A stretch of DNA of 64,000 nucleotides, from NCBI RefSeq assembly GCF_002265625.1, contig NZ_NOVE01000014.1, positions 1-64,000 of the forward strand, given 5' to 3'. This stretch comes from Prevotella sp. 885 (GTDB lineage Bacteria > Bacteroidota > Bacteroidia > Bacteroidales > Bacteroidaceae). The notes under the pieces are model-generated. The model saw only the letters and a program-made list of their open reading frames with translations. It was not told the DNA's origin and did no database searches. Position 1 is the stretch's first letter. Every line of letters starts with the position of its first letter. Positions 18,346 to 26,982 of this stretch are shown here, in pieces. A program made the translations under genes and the position numbers.

Positions 18346-18460
18346 AGCATTGGTGCTGTTGACACAGCATAACACCATAAAAACAGCTTTTTGATTCTCT
18401 ATAATTGATTTTTATTTTGTAACAGCTTTTTACTCTTTGTACGATATTTGCATGGCGGAC

Positions 18461-18540
18461 ATGAAGACGTGTTTTTTGACAAGAAGACATGAAGACGTGT
18501 TTTTTGACAAGAAGACATGAAGAACATGTTTTTAGGCAAG
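18461..18540. repeat. Short tandem repeat with AAGACGTGTTTTTTGACAAG unit
   Basis: The unit GAAGACGTGTTTTTTGACAA followed by GAAGACAT is present twice and a third, diverged unit reads GAAGAACATGTTTTTAGGCAA. Only one such unit is present in copy B of the surrounding repeat. Confidence 0.7.
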
Positions 18541-18589
18541 AAGACATGTGCTAACAGCAGGAGGCAATGGCATGTTTTAAGCCTAAATA

Positions 18590-18621
18590 TTTGCCTGGGC
18601 GAGAAATTATTGGTAAGTTTG
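18590..18621 (+). promoter_or_regulatory. Predicted promoter of the DUF3990 gene
   Basis: TTTG at 18590-18593 and TAAGTTTG at 18614-18621 are separated by 20 bases, matching the Bacteroidetes -33/-7 arrangement. The ATG at 18641 lies 19 bases beyond the -7 box. Confidence 0.65.
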
Positions 18622-18640
18622 CAGAAAGAGTAAAAACATT

Positions 18641-19096
18641 ATGGACAAATTATTTCATGGAAGCAATGTGATTGTCGAACATCCCGACATACGTATCCGA
18701 GGCTATGAGAAAGACTTCGGATACGGATTCTATTGCACTGCGATTGAAAGTCAGGCTAAAAAATGGGCTTTAAGCAAAAAGGGAAATCATGTTGTCAACA
18801 TATATGAATTCGAAGGACACAACGGATATAAAACCAAGGTATTCAGCGAAATGACAGAGGAATGGCTCGACTTCGTCATAGACTGCCGCCGTGGAAGACG
18901 ACATGACTACGACATTGTGGAAGGACCGATGGCAGACGACCAGATATGGAACTACATAGAAGACGTGGTAGCCGGAAATATCACAAGAACAGCCTTTTGG
19001 GAACTTGCCAAATTCAAGCATCCGACACATCAGATTGTCTTCTGCACGCAAGAGGCAATAAAAAGCATCAAGTATTCTTCACATTACAATTTATAA
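18641..19096 (+). CDS. DUF3990 protein, ADP-ribosyltransferase-like fold
   Basis: A 151-residue protein matching the DUF3990 family pattern: LFHGSNVIVEHPDI at the start, FGYGFYCTAIESQAKKW (about 26-42), EWLDFVIDCRRGRRHDYDIVEG in the middle and HQIVFCTQEAIKSI near the end. In ADP-ribosyltransferases the His of HGS, the Tyr of GFY and a late Glu form the H-Y-E triad; the Glu of TQEA is a candidate. The family is grouped with ART-like folds, but activity here is unproven. It is followed 24 bases later by a small partner gene, a layout typical of toxin-antitoxin pairs. No signal peptide. Confidence 0.75.
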   Translation: MDKLFHGSNVIVEHPDIRIRGYEKDFGYGFYCTAIESQAKKWALSKKGNHVVNIYEFEGHNGYKTKVFSEMTEEWLDFVIDCRRGRRHDYDIVEGPMADDQIWNYIEDVVAGNITRTAFWELAKFKHPTHQIVFCTQEAIKSIKYSSHYNL

Positions 19097-19120
19097 TAAC
19101 TTCCCTAAAACTGACCCAAC

Positions 19121-19594
19121 ATGAAGAATATATATTTTCCTGAGGAAGACATTACGGAGAATGATCTTTTCTTTGTATGCAGCATGATAGAGCGTGTGGC
19201 GCGTCATATCAAGCAACGCAACAAATATGTGGTAAACAAAATCGGTTATGACAATCTGCTGCGACAACTCTCCATTGCTGAAACGCTTCATTCGGAGAAC
19301 CCTCTACAGGTGGTGGACGACTGGACGGACGAGTATCAACTGGAGAACGGCAGCTTCGACATTACTGACGTGGACAAGGAACTTTGCACCAACATTCCTA
19401 CGCCGCTTGACATGGGCAAGGTGTATATGCGCCTTATTCTCCAAACGCGACTCGACGCGGAAGACTATGCGCAGGGCATCATACGGGTATACAACGACGA
19501 CATCTGCGAAACCATCGACAACTATAACAGCTCGGCTTACTACGAGCCTTCCTACTTTATCGCCAGAAGCTATTTCGCGGGAGGATTCATGTAA
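19121..19594 (+). CDS. Partner of the DUF3990 protein (DUF3791-like)
   Basis: A 157-residue soluble, mainly helical protein. The segment FFVCSMIERVARHIKQRNKYVV followed by LLRQLSIAETLHSENPLQVV (about 17-65) resembles the short DUF3791 proteins usually found next to DUF3990 genes; the remaining ~90 residues (IPTPLDMGKVYMRLI onward) are an extension. If the neighbour is a toxin, this is the likely immunity or antitoxin partner; that is inference from adjacency. Co-transcribed with the preceding gene. Confidence 0.55.
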   Translation: MKNIYFPEEDITENDLFFVCSMIERVARHIKQRNKYVVNKIGYDNLLRQLSIAETLHSENPLQVVDDWTDEYQLENGSFDITDVDKELCTNIPTPLDMGKVYMRLILQTRLDAEDYAQGIIRVYNDDICETIDNYNSSAYYEPSYFIARSYFAGGFM

Positions 19595-19641
19595 AAACGA
19601 TATAACTAAAAAAAACTAATCATACAAACAACAAAAACAAG

Positions 19642-19735
19642 ATGAAACGATTTCTATTTCTGATCAGCCTCTTACCTGCTCGGCAAGGGATATCAGAAAT
19701 GGGCGGAGATAATAAAGCCCTACGTTGCAGAATAA
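19642..19735 (+). pseudogene. Relic of a small secreted protein gene
   Basis: An ATG at 19642 begins MKRFLFLISLLP, a signal-peptide start. A few bases later the sensible frame changes: a second frame reads LLGKGYQKWAEIIKPYVAE and stops at 19735. The two look like the ends of one gene joined by a deletion with frameshift. No family can be assigned. Confidence 0.3.
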
Positions 19736-19810
19736 CTTATATAAGAGAGAGTCAAAACTAAAAAAAGTGAATAAATAAGCCACTTGACCATATAATCGGA
19801 AAAAAAGTAG

Positions 19811-19818
19811 TAAGTTTG
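19811..19818 (+). promoter_or_regulatory. Predicted -7 box upstream of the DUF4199 gene
   Basis: TAAGTTTG plus C, 33-40 bases before the ATG at 19851; a possible -33 TTG sits 24 bases upstream, longer than usual. Confidence 0.45.
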
Positions 19819-19850
19819 CATCTTAAATGTAAGGACAATAACAAGCAAAG

Positions 19851-20396
19851 ATGACAAAAATAGAAAGCTTTATGCAAGTGAAAGCGTTTGCCCGTCAGGA
19901 CGGCATGTTAATGGCGTTGCTATGGACAGCGAGCTTCGCTTGCTACACTCTATTGAAGGCAGGCGCCATTGCCGACCTGCTGACAATATCAACGCCGATT
20001 TTTCTTGCATGGCGAATGAGCAAGTTTCGCGACTATGCGCTGGGCGGCATCATCTCTTTCAGACGTGGACTGCTTCATGGCATCTACACGTTCTTCTATG
20101 CCTCGCTGGCCTTCGCGCTGGTGCAGTTTGCCTATTTCCAGTTTCTCGACAATGGCGTCTTCGCACAGACTATATGCAAAGCACTTACAGAGGTAACTCC
20201 GTTGTACGAGCAGAGCGGCATCGACAAGGCACAGATTGACGATGCCATAAAAACAATAAACATGCTCACGCCTATACAATGGGCGTTTATGTTCATGATG
20301 CAGAACTTTGTGGTGGGCGTATTCATAAGTCTGCCAATAGCATTGGTTTGCCGACGCAAAGGCAACACGCAGAACGCAGGAAAGATAAACGCATAA
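19851..20396 (+). CDS. DUF4199 integral membrane protein
   Basis: A 181-residue protein with four predicted membrane helices (about 17-35, 36-52, 72-95 and 145-165), matching the DUF4199 family of Bacteroidetes. In this phylum the gene very often precedes a family 2 glycosyltransferase, as here (60 bases upstream), which suggests a role in membrane-linked glycan or lipid processing. The function is unknown. First gene of a run reaching to the Crp-like gene at 24312. Confidence 0.75.
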   Translation: MTKIESFMQVKAFARQDGMLMALLWTASFACYTLLKAGAIADLLTISTPIFLAWRMSKFRDYALGGIISFRRGLLHGIYTFFYASLAFALVQFAYFQFLDNGVFAQTICKALTEVTPLYEQSGIDKAQIDDAIKTINMLTPIQWAFMFMMQNFVVGVFISLPIALVCRRKGNTQNAGKINA

Positions 20397-20455
20397 ACAA
20401 CAGAACTCTCGCAAGTTCAATATAAAAAGCAAACTGAAGAAAATAAATACAGAAT

Positions 20456-21427
20456 ATGGACATAACAGTAATCGTACCGCTATATAACGAGGAGGAATCG
20501 CTGCCCGAACTCTACGCATGGATAGAGCGCGTGATGAACGCCAACGGTTTCTCTTACGAGGTGATATTCGTAAACGACGGATCAACTGACCGTTCTTGGC
20601 AGGTGATAGAGCAGCTGGCGGAGAAGTCGGACAAGGTGAAGGGCATAAAGTTCCGCCGCAACTACGGCAAGAGTCCTGCCCTCTACTGCGGCTTCAAGGC
20701 TGCCGAGGGCGACGTGGTCATCACGATGGACGCTGACCTGCAGGACTCGCCTGACGAGATACCGGGGCTCTATCACATGATCGTGGACGAAGGTTACGAC
20801 CTCGTTTCAGGATATAAGCAGAACCGCAAGCAGGGCGACCCGCTCTCAAAGACCATTCCCACAAAGCTCTTCAACGCTACGGCTCGCAAGGTGAGCGGCA
20901 TTCACAACCTGCACGACTTCAACTGCGGACTGAAGGCTTACCGCAAGGACGTGGTGAAGAACATCGAGGTGTACGGCGAGATGCACCGATACATTCCGTA
21001 TCTCGCAAAGAACGCCGGCTTCGACAAGATTGGCGAGAAGCCCGTTCATCATCAGGCTCGCAAGTTCGGCAAGTCGAAGTTTATGGGATGGAACCGCTTC
21101 GTCAACGGCTATCTGGACCTCATAACGCTGTGGTTCCTGAGCAATTTCGGCAAGAAGCCGATGCACGTGTTCGGATTCCTCGGTACGATGATGTTCTTCA
21201 TAGGCTTCCTCTCCGTAGTGATACTCGGAGCGGACAAGCTGTGGTGTCTCTCCAACGGCATACCGCAGCGCCTCATCACCGACTCGCCTTACTTCTTCAT
21301 AGCGCTGACGATGATGATGATAGGCACGCAGCTGTTCCTCGCAGGATTCATCGGCGACCTCATCAGCCGCTCATCGCAGAACCGCAACGACTATCAGATA
21401 GAGAAGACATTGAGATGCGAAGAATAA
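20456..21427 (+). CDS. Family 2 glycosyltransferase (GtrB/DPM1-like, membrane-anchored)
   Basis: A 323-residue enzyme with a GT-A domain (residues 1-~230) and two C-terminal membrane helices (about 235-258 and 275-300). Donor and metal motifs include VIVPLYNEEESLPELY at the start, VNDGSTDRSW (about 41-50), MDADLQDSPDEIP (DxD, about 90-102) and the HHQARKFGKSKF loop. Members transfer a sugar from a nucleotide sugar to polyprenyl phosphate; which sugar is not known. The end overlaps the next start by 13 bases, showing an operon. Confidence 0.9.
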   Translation: MDITVIVPLYNEEESLPELYAWIERVMNANGFSYEVIFVNDGSTDRSWQVIEQLAEKSDKVKGIKFRRNYGKSPALYCGFKAAEGDVVITMDADLQDSPDEIPGLYHMIVDEGYDLVSGYKQNRKQGDPLSKTIPTKLFNATARKVSGIHNLHDFNCGLKAYRKDVVKNIEVYGEMHRYIPYLAKNAGFDKIGEKPVHHQARKFGKSKFMGWNRFVNGYLDLITLWFLSNFGKKPMHVFGFLGTMMFFIGFLSVVILGADKLWCLSNGIPQRLITDSPYFFIALTMMMIGTQLFLAGFIGDLISRSSQNRNDYQIEKTLRCEE

Positions 21428-21915
21428 GCCTATACACACTTGCCGCCGCAGCGGTGATGACGTTCGGCGCCTGCACCACCTTCGACTGTCCGCTCTATAA
21501 CAAGGTGTACGCCAAGGTGAAGCTGGCGGGCGACGTGAAGACGCTTGCCGACACGCTCAGCGTGAGCATTCCGCGCAACATGGACGACGACGGCAGCGAC
21601 ACGGTGGTGATAAACCGTCTGACGGCTACGGACAGCCTCTCGCTGCCCATGAGCTATCAGAGAGACGAGGACATCTATCTGTTCTGCATCTCACAGTACG
21701 AGACGGGCGTGAAGACCACGGACACGGTTTGGGTAGAGAAGCAGAATCTGCCTCACTTCGAGTCGGTGGACTGCAATCCGGCTATGTTCCATACCATCAA
21801 GGGCGTCAGGACCACACACCACGCCATCGACAGTATAAAGATAAACAATGACAAGGTTACATACAATGACACGAAGCCGCATTTCCTCCTTTATCTCAAA
21901 GAGCGCAACTATTAG
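21415..21915 (+). CDS. DUF6452 lipoprotein
   Basis: A 166-residue lipoprotein: the start MRRISLYTLAAAAVMTFGAC ends with the lipobox Cys at residue 20. The pattern TTFDCPLYNKVY, then NLPHFESVDCNPAMFHTI and HHAIDSIKI, is the DUF6452 family signature. It is probably attached to the outer or inner membrane facing the periplasm. The start at 21415 is chosen for the signal peptide; the frame is open further upstream only by chance. It overlaps both neighbours, and DUF6452-DUF6048 pairs are a fixed unit in Bacteroidales. Confidence 0.8.
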   Translation: MRRISLYTLAAAAVMTFGACTTFDCPLYNKVYAKVKLAGDVKTLADTLSVSIPRNMDDDGSDTVVINRLTATDSLSLPMSYQRDEDIYLFCISQYETGVKTTDTVWVEKQNLPHFESVDCNPAMFHTIKGVRTTHHAIDSIKINNDKVTYNDTKPHFLLYLKERNY

Positions 21916-22552
21916 TCTGCTCACGCTGGCGCTGACAGCAGCTCCGGCAGCTCCGGCAGCTGCGCAGAACCAGACTGACTCCATAGCTCTGATGCGTGGC
22001 GTAGCCGTGTCGGCAGACCTCGTCGGACTGGCGCAGATAGCGTTCAGCGACTACGGACAGTACGAGGCGGCGGCGAGGGTGAACCTCAAAGACCGCTATT
22101 TCCCAGTCGTAGAGATTGGATACGGAAAGGCGGACGCTGACGACCCGAGCACAAAGCTCAGATACAAGACTTCGGCTCCTTACTGGCGAGTGGGACTGGA
22201 CTTCAACATCGCCAAGAACAAGCACGACGACTATCGCATCTACGCCGGCTTCCGCTACGCCATGACTTACTATAAGTTTGACGTATCGAGCACGGACCTG
22301 AAAGATCCCGTATGGGGCGATGACGTGCAGTTCGGCGCGGAAGGCGTCAAGGCCAACTATCACTGGCTGGAAGGCGTGTTCGGAGTGGACGCCAAAATAG
22401 CCGGTCCGTTACGTCTGGGATGGTCGTTCAGATACAGAAGACGCATCGCACATAACGACGGTACGATGGGCGGCACGTGGTATGTGCCGGGATATGGCAA
22501 GCAGGGCGGTTCGCGCATGGGTGGAACCTTCAACGTGATTTTCGAGATTTAA
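21848..22552 (+). CDS. DUF6048 outer-membrane beta-barrel-like protein
   Basis: A 234-residue protein with a signal peptide (LLTLALTAAPAAPAAA, cleavage near residue 40 before QNQTDS) followed by alternating beta strands ending in Phe-Glu-Ile, a typical outer-membrane terminus. Family pattern: VSADLVGLAQIAFSDYGQYE, then PYWRVGLDFNIAKNK and FGWSFRYRRR-like strands. Two in-frame starts exist (21848 and 21866); both give a long overlap (68 or 50 bases) with the DUF6452 gene. Function unknown. Confidence 0.75.
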   Translation: MTRLHTMTRSRISSFISKSATISLLTLALTAAPAAPAAAQNQTDSIALMRGVAVSADLVGLAQIAFSDYGQYEAAARVNLKDRYFPVVEIGYGKADADDPSTKLRYKTSAPYWRVGLDFNIAKNKHDDYRIYAGFRYAMTYYKFDVSSTDLKDPVWGDDVQFGAEGVKANYHWLEGVFGVDAKIAGPLRLGWSFRYRRRIAHNDGTMGGTWYVPGYGKQGGSRMGGTFNVIFEI

Positions 22553-22579
22553 ACGTAAAACAATTCAACATATAAATAG

Positions 22580-23629
22580 ATGACAAAGCGCAAACTATAC
22601 TTCAACCTCCCCTTCCTGCTGTTCTTGATTATCGGTACCATATACATCACTTACCAGCAGAAGAGCACCACATATCAGAAGAGTGAGGGAAAAATCTTCG
22701 GCACGTTCTATCATATCACGTACCAGCATAACAAGAAGCTGGACAAGGAGATTCTGGACGAGCTTAACAAGGTGGACATGGCGCTGTCGATGTTCAACAA
22801 GGAATCGATCATCTCACGCATAAACCGCAACGAGGATGTTCAGACGGACAGCATGTTCGAGACGGTGTACAACCTGGCGCAGAACGTGTCGGAGGAGACG
22901 GACGGAGCCTTCGACATTACGGTGGCACCGCTCGTCAATGCGTGGGGATTCGGATTTAAGACCGGCAACCCTCCCACCAGACAGTCCATCGACTCGCTGC
23001 GTGCCATCGTTGGTTACGGGAAGGTCAGCCTTAAAGGTCATAAGATTGTGAAGAAGGACCCTCGCGTGATGCTCGACTGTAGCGCCATAGCCAAGGGTTA
23101 CGGTTGTGACGTCGTGGCTGCGATGCTGCGCCGAAAAGGTGTGGAGAACTATATGGTGGAGATTGGCGGAGAAGTGGTGGCTCACGGCATCAGCGAAAAG
23201 CGTCTGCCGTGGAAGATCGGTGTGACGAAGCCTACGGACGACTCCATCAACGTCAACACGGAGATTCAGGCTGTGCTGAACGTCAAGGACATGGCAATGG
23301 CAACAAGCGGCAACTATCGCAACTTCTACTATAAGAACGGAAAGAAATATGCTCACACCATCGACCCCGCAACGGGTATGCCGGTGCAGCACAGCATCCT
23401 CTCTGCCACAGTGCTCACACGCACCTGCGCAGAGGCAGACGCTTACGCCACGTCTTTCATGGTGATGGGAATGGAGAAGGCACAGAAGGTGCTCGAGAAG
23501 AAACCGGAGCTTATGGCTTACCTTATATATACGGATAAGGACGGCAAGCTGTGCACATGGCACTCGAAGTCGATGGAAGGAAAAATCCTCGACAAGGAGA
23601 TGAAGAAGCAGACTGCAGGCAAACACTAA
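22580..23629 (+). CDS. apbE: FAD:protein FMN transferase (ApbE)
   Basis: A 349-residue enzyme with one N-terminal signal/anchor helix (about 9-26). ApbE attaches FMN by a phosphodiester bond to Thr/Ser of exported respiratory proteins such as NqrB/NqrC or RnfG, taking FAD as donor in a Mg-dependent reaction. Motifs: GTFYHITYQ (about 42-50), DGAFDITVAPLVNAWGFG (about 109-126), CSAIAKGYGCDVVA (about 172-185), MATSGNYRNFYY and the metal site HTIDPATGMPVQH. The enzyme is exported or membrane-anchored. It follows DUF6048 by 27 bases and precedes a Crp-like regulator by 11 bases. Confidence 0.95.
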   Translation: MTKRKLYFNLPFLLFLIIGTIYITYQQKSTTYQKSEGKIFGTFYHITYQHNKKLDKEILDELNKVDMALSMFNKESIISRINRNEDVQTDSMFETVYNLAQNVSEETDGAFDITVAPLVNAWGFGFKTGNPPTRQSIDSLRAIVGYGKVSLKGHKIVKKDPRVMLDCSAIAKGYGCDVVAAMLRRKGVENYMVEIGGEVVAHGISEKRLPWKIGVTKPTDDSINVNTEIQAVLNVKDMAMATSGNYRNFYYKNGKKYAHTIDPATGMPVQHSILSATVLTRTCAEADAYATSFMVMGMEKAQKVLEKKPELMAYLIYTDKDGKLCTWHSKSMEGKILDKEMKKQTAGKH

Positions 23630-23640
23630 CTCCCTACGCC

Positions 23641-24312
23641 ATGCTCAACCTATACGAGAAGCTGCAGGCTTCACCACTCTTCAATGGTCTGACAAGCGAC
23701 AACCTGACGCAGATAATCGGACAGACGCGCTTCAGCTTCAGCAAGTATGAGCCTCATCAGATTATCAAGAAGGAAGGCGATGCGTGTCGGGAACTCACGC
23801 TGCTGATAAACGGCACGCTGACGAGGAAGACTGCTGCCGACGACCGGTCTTACTCTGTGGAGGAGACGGAGGAGGCTCCTTACGTGATGCAGCCGGAAAG
23901 GTTCTTCGGTCTGACGCAGAGCTATTCGTCCGACTTCACGGCTATGACGGTCTGCGACACGCTCTCCATCAGCAAGGACGACGTCATGCGTCTCTCGGAC
24001 GAATTCATCATCTTCCGCCTTAATCTCGTCGGCATCGTGTCGACAGTGGCGCAAAAGGCACAACGAAACGCATGGCGCACATTCAAGGACGACACACACG
24101 GAAGGATTATCGGGTTTCTGAGATCGCACGTCATGAAGCCAAGCGGACCAAAGACCGTACGCATAAAGATGACAAGGCTGGCAAGTGAGACGGGCGAAAG
24201 CCGACTGAAGATATCGGAAGAGCTAAACCGCTTGCAGGACAACGGACTGCTGAGCTTCAGCCGAGGCATCATAACCATTCCGTCGTTTGAGAAACTGATG
24301 AGAGAATCATAG
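23641..24312 (+). CDS. Crp/Fnr-family regulator at the end of the apbE run
   Basis: A 223-residue protein with an N-terminal cyclic-nucleotide-binding-like domain (about 10-120, with EGDACRELTLLINGTLTRK) and a C-terminal helix-turn-helix (MTRLASETGESRLKISEELNRL, about 175-196). The start at 23641 is chosen because upstream codons in the same frame lie inside apbE. The domain resembles the YeiL/cNMP group but ligand residues are not clear. It ends at a strong bidirectional terminator. Confidence 0.8.
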   Translation: MLNLYEKLQASPLFNGLTSDNLTQIIGQTRFSFSKYEPHQIIKKEGDACRELTLLINGTLTRKTAADDRSYSVEETEEAPYVMQPERFFGLTQSYSSDFTAMTVCDTLSISKDDVMRLSDEFIIFRLNLVGIVSTVAQKAQRNAWRTFKDDTHGRIIGFLRSHVMKPSGPKTVRIKMTRLASETGESRLKISEELNRLQDNGLLSFSRGIITIPSFEKLMRES

Positions 24313-24326
24313 GCATAGCCAAATAA

Positions 24327-24385
24327 AAAAAGCGCCCTGTAAAGGAAAGAGCATTCCGATGCTTTCACCTTTACAGGGCGCTTTT
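24327..24385. terminator. Bidirectional terminator between two convergent Crp-like genes
   Basis: AAAAGCGCCCTGTAAAGG (24327-24344) and its exact complement CCTTTACAGGGCGCTTTT (24368-24385) enclose a loop with the smaller pair GAAAGAGCAT/ATGCTTTC. A and T tails on both sides make it usable from either strand. Confidence 0.9.
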
Positions 24386-24401
24386 GTATGTTGTATTATT
24401 A

Positions 24402-25001
24402 TTAGTCGAGCAGCGTGGAGGCACGCACGCGTGACAACGTCTCAGGAGTCATCTGCAGATAGCTGGCAATATACACCAGCGGCGCACGCAGCACCACCTG
24501 CGGACAGAGCTTGCACAACTTCTTATAACGGTCTTGTGCCGTCTCGAAGCGAACAAGGTCGGCATGTATCTGCGATATGATAAGACTCTCCTCAAGGATT
24601 TTACGATACAGTATCTGAATGTTGACATTATGCATGGCAACACGCTCGAGATCCGCTTTCGGCAGAGCATAGACAGTAGTAGGCTCCAAAGCTTCCACCT
24701 GAAGCTTGGTAGGCTCCTCCTTAAAGAGGCTCTCAATGCACATAACTATGGTTTGTTCCTGACCAAGATGTTCAGTAACCTCCTTACCATGCTTGAAGTA
24801 GAACTGACGCACAAGACCCTTGTCGATATAGAGGAACTGACGGCATATCTCGCCTTCCTTAAGTATCATCTCACCCTTTGCATATTTCTGCGATACGAGA
24901 ATACTCTCCAAGATGTCCAACTCATCATGAGTCATTGTGCTGTAACGTCTTGCCAATTCTCGAGCGATGTCGCGCTTATTGGCACTGACTATCTCTTTCA
25001 T
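24402..25001 (-). CDS. Crp/Fnr-family transcriptional regulator
   Basis: A 199-residue protein: cyclic-nucleotide-binding-like domain (about 25-125, YAKGEMILKEGEICRQFLYI) and a C-terminal region with LVYIASYLQMTPETLSRVRA (about 175-194), the usual Bacteroidetes Crp helix-turn-helix. The HTH form is the same as in the regulator at 3053-3622, which suggests the two are paralogs. It is likely a stand-alone gene, upstream of which 120 bases separate it from lepA. Confidence 0.85.
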   Translation of the reverse strand: MKEIVSANKRDIARELARRYSTMTHDELDILESILVSQKYAKGEMILKEGEICRQFLYIDKGLVRQFYFKHGKEVTEHLGQEQTIVMCIESLFKEEPTKLQVEALEPTTVYALPKADLERVAMHNVNIQILYRKILEESLIISQIHADLVRFETAQDRYKKLCKLCPQVVLRAPLVYIASYLQMTPETLSRVRASTLLD

Positions 25002-25121
25002 AAGTCAATTTTCCTTTCTTCTCTACTTTATTAGTTTTTTTATTCCCGTTATTGTATTGTTCTTTTTTCTTTAGCTATTAGGTCGATATGGGTATTTCCT
25101 CGTGATACTGTCCTTAGATAG

Positions 25122-26903
25122 TTAGTCAAGTTTAAGTACAGCGAGGAATGCCTTCTGCGGCACTTCCACATTACCAATCTGCTTCATGCGCTTCTTACCC
25201 TTCTTCTGCTTCTCGAGCAACTTGCGCTTACGGCTGACGTCACCACCATAACACTTGGCAGTTACGTCCTTGCGGACACACTTGATGGTCTCGCGTGCCA
25301 CAATCTTAGCGCCGATGGCAGCCTGAATGGCGATGTCGAACTGCTGACGTGGGATAAGATCCTTCAGCTTCTCACACATCTTGCGTCCCATTGAGACGGC
25401 GTTGTCCTGATGGGTAAGCGCAGAAAGCGCATCCACCGGCTCGCCGTTAAGCAGGATGTCCAGCTTGGCAAGACGCGAGGGACGGAAGCCGTCAATGTGA
25501 TAATCGAAGGACGCATAGCCCTTGCTTATTGACTTGAGCTTGTCGTAGAAGTCGATGACTATCTCGCCAAGCGGAAGCATAAAGTGCAGTTCCACACGGT
25601 TACCGCTGATATATTCCTGATTGATTAGCTCACCACGCTTATCGAGACACAGCGTCATGATGGGGCCGATGAAGTTGGCTGTCGTGATGATGGAAGCGCG
25701 GATGTACGGCTCTTCGATATGGTCGATGAGGGTCTGCTCGGGCAGACCGGACGGGTTATGCACCTCCTTCACTTCGCCATGCTTGTCATATACCAAGTAA
25801 GATACGTTAGGAACGGTGGTGATGACGTCCATATTGAACTCGCGGTCAAGACGTTCCTGCACAATCTCCATGTGGAGCAGACCGAGGAAGCCGCAACGGA
25901 ATCCGAAGCCAAGGGCTACGGACGACTCGGGCGTAAAGGTCAGCGAAGCGTCGTTAAGCTGCAGTTTCTCCAGCGAAGCACGAAGGTTCTCATACTCGCT
26001 CGGGTCAATAGGATAGACACCGGCGAACACCATAGGCTTTACTTCCTGGAATCCGGAAATGGCTTTCTCGCACGGACGGTTTACGTGAGTGATGGTATCG
26101 CCCACCTTCACCTCCGTGGCGTCCTTGATTCCGGAGATGATATAGCCCACCTCACCGGTGCCAAGCACCTGACGAGGCACCATATCCATCTTGAGCACGC
26201 CAATCTCGTCGGCTTCATATTCCATGCCCGTATTGAAGAACTTCACCTTATCGCCCTTGCGAATCTGTCCGCTCTCAATCTTGAAGTAGGCGATGATTCC
26301 ACGGAAAGAGTTGAACACGGAGTCGAAGATAAGCGCCTGCAACGGAGCTTTCTCGTCGCCCGTGGGATGCGGAACACGCTCCACGATGGCACGCAGCACA
26401 TCTTCCACGCCTTCGCCGGTCTTACCTGACGCACGAAGGATGTCCTCACGCTTGCAGCCCAAGAGGTCTACAATCTCGTCCTCCACCTCATCCGGCATAG
26501 CGCTCGGCATGTCTATCTTGTTGAGGACAGGGATAATCTCCAAGTCGTGCTCTATGGCCATATAGAGATTGGAGATGGTCTGAGCCTGAACGCCCTGTGT
26601 GGCGTCAACAACGAGCAGCGCACCCTCACAGGCAGCGATGCTTCGAGACACCTCGTACGAGAAGTCGACGTGTCCCGGAGTGTCGATAAGGTTCAGAATG
26701 TATGTCTGACCATTATGCTTATACTCCATCTGGATGGCATGACTCTTGATGGTTATGCCTCGCTCTCGCTCCAAATCCATGTCGTCAAGCATTTGGCCCT
26801 CAGTTATCTTGATTGTTTGCGTATGCTCCAGCAATCGGTCGGCAAGCGTAGACTTGCCATGGTCGATGTGGGCAATAATACAGAAATTTCGTATATTATC
26901 CAT
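25122..26903 (-). CDS. lepA: Elongation factor 4 (LepA) GTPase
   Basis: A 593-residue translational GTPase that binds the ribosome and can back-translocate tRNAs under stress. The G motifs are clear: [10 protein letters not shown] (G1, about 10-19), RGITIKS (G2), DTPGHVDF (G3) and NKIDMP (G4). Domains II, III, V and the LepA-specific C-terminal domain (ending FLAVLKLD) follow, giving a full, normal length. It has its own promoter box and is divergent from the lipoprotein gene at 26983. Confidence 0.97.
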   Translation of the reverse strand: MDNIRNFCIIAHIDHGKSTLADRLLEHTQTIKITEGQMLDDMDLERERGITIKSHAIQMEYKHNGQTYILNLIDTPGHVDFSYEVSRSIAACEGALLVVDATQGVQAQTISNLYMAIEHDLEIIPVLNKIDMPSAMPDEVEDEIVDLLGCKREDILRASGKTGEGVEDVLRAIVERVPHPTGDEKAPLQALIFDSVFNSFRGIIAYFKIESGQIRKGDKVKFFNTGMEYEADEIGVLKMDMVPRQVLGTGEVGYIISGIKDATEVKVGDTITHVNRPCEKAISGFQEVKPMVFAGVYPIDPSEYENLRASLEKLQLNDASLTFTPESSVALGFGFRCGFLGLLHMEIVQERLDREFNMDVITTVPNVSYLVYDKHGEVKEVHNPSGLPEQTLIDHIEEPYIRASIITTANFIGPIMTLCLDKRGELINQEYISGNRVELHFMLPLGEIVIDFYDKLKSISKGYASFDYHIDGFRPSRLAKLDILLNGEPVDALSALTHQDNAVSMGRKMCEKLKDLIPRQQFDIAIQAAIGAKIVARETIKCVRKDVTAKCYGGDVSRKRKLLEKQKKGKKRMKQIGNVEVPQKAFLAVLKLD

Positions 26904-26925
26904 TGATATATATCAGTTTTGAATG

Positions 26926-26963
26926 CAAAGTTACTTGTTTTTTCCGACAATTGGGTAACTTTG
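26926..26963. promoter_or_regulatory. Divergent promoters of lepA and the lipoprotein gene
   Basis: Two -7 boxes face apart: TAACTTTG on the minus strand at 26926-26933 (23 bases before the lepA ATG) and TAACTTTG on the plus strand at 26956-26963 (19 bases before the ATG at 26983). The plus promoter has a TTG at 26935-26937 as a possible -33 element. Confidence 0.6.
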
Positions 26964-26982
26964 CATAATAAAAAACAAAGAT

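Larger units (their letters stand above)
17780..18545 (-). repeat. Large non-coding repeat, copy A
   Basis: This ~760-base stretch recurs at 41888-42585 in the opposite orientation, with long identical blocks (for example the ~200 bases around 17880-18060 that contain repeated CGAATT words). Internal parts, read on the minus strand: a GACATGAAGAAC-rich tandem, a block around GTACAAAGAGTAAAAAGCTG, an array of AAAAGTGGCGCTATT hairpins, and a CGAATT-rich inverted repeat, ending in the hairpin GGAGGCTATGGCG/CGCCGTAGCCTCC at 17780-17811. Short open frames in it are not conserved as codons. No gene is recognised between 17539 and 18640 other than this element. Confidence 0.8.

Noticed and set aside
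18461..18540. Tandem repeat considered as a CRISPR array
   Set aside because: Only two to three units, spacers of ~8 bases with repeated sequence, and no cas genes in the window.
24327..24385. Long palindrome considered as an operator for the Crp-like genes
   Set aside because: It lies between the 3' ends of two convergent genes and has A/T tails on both sides, so it is a terminator.
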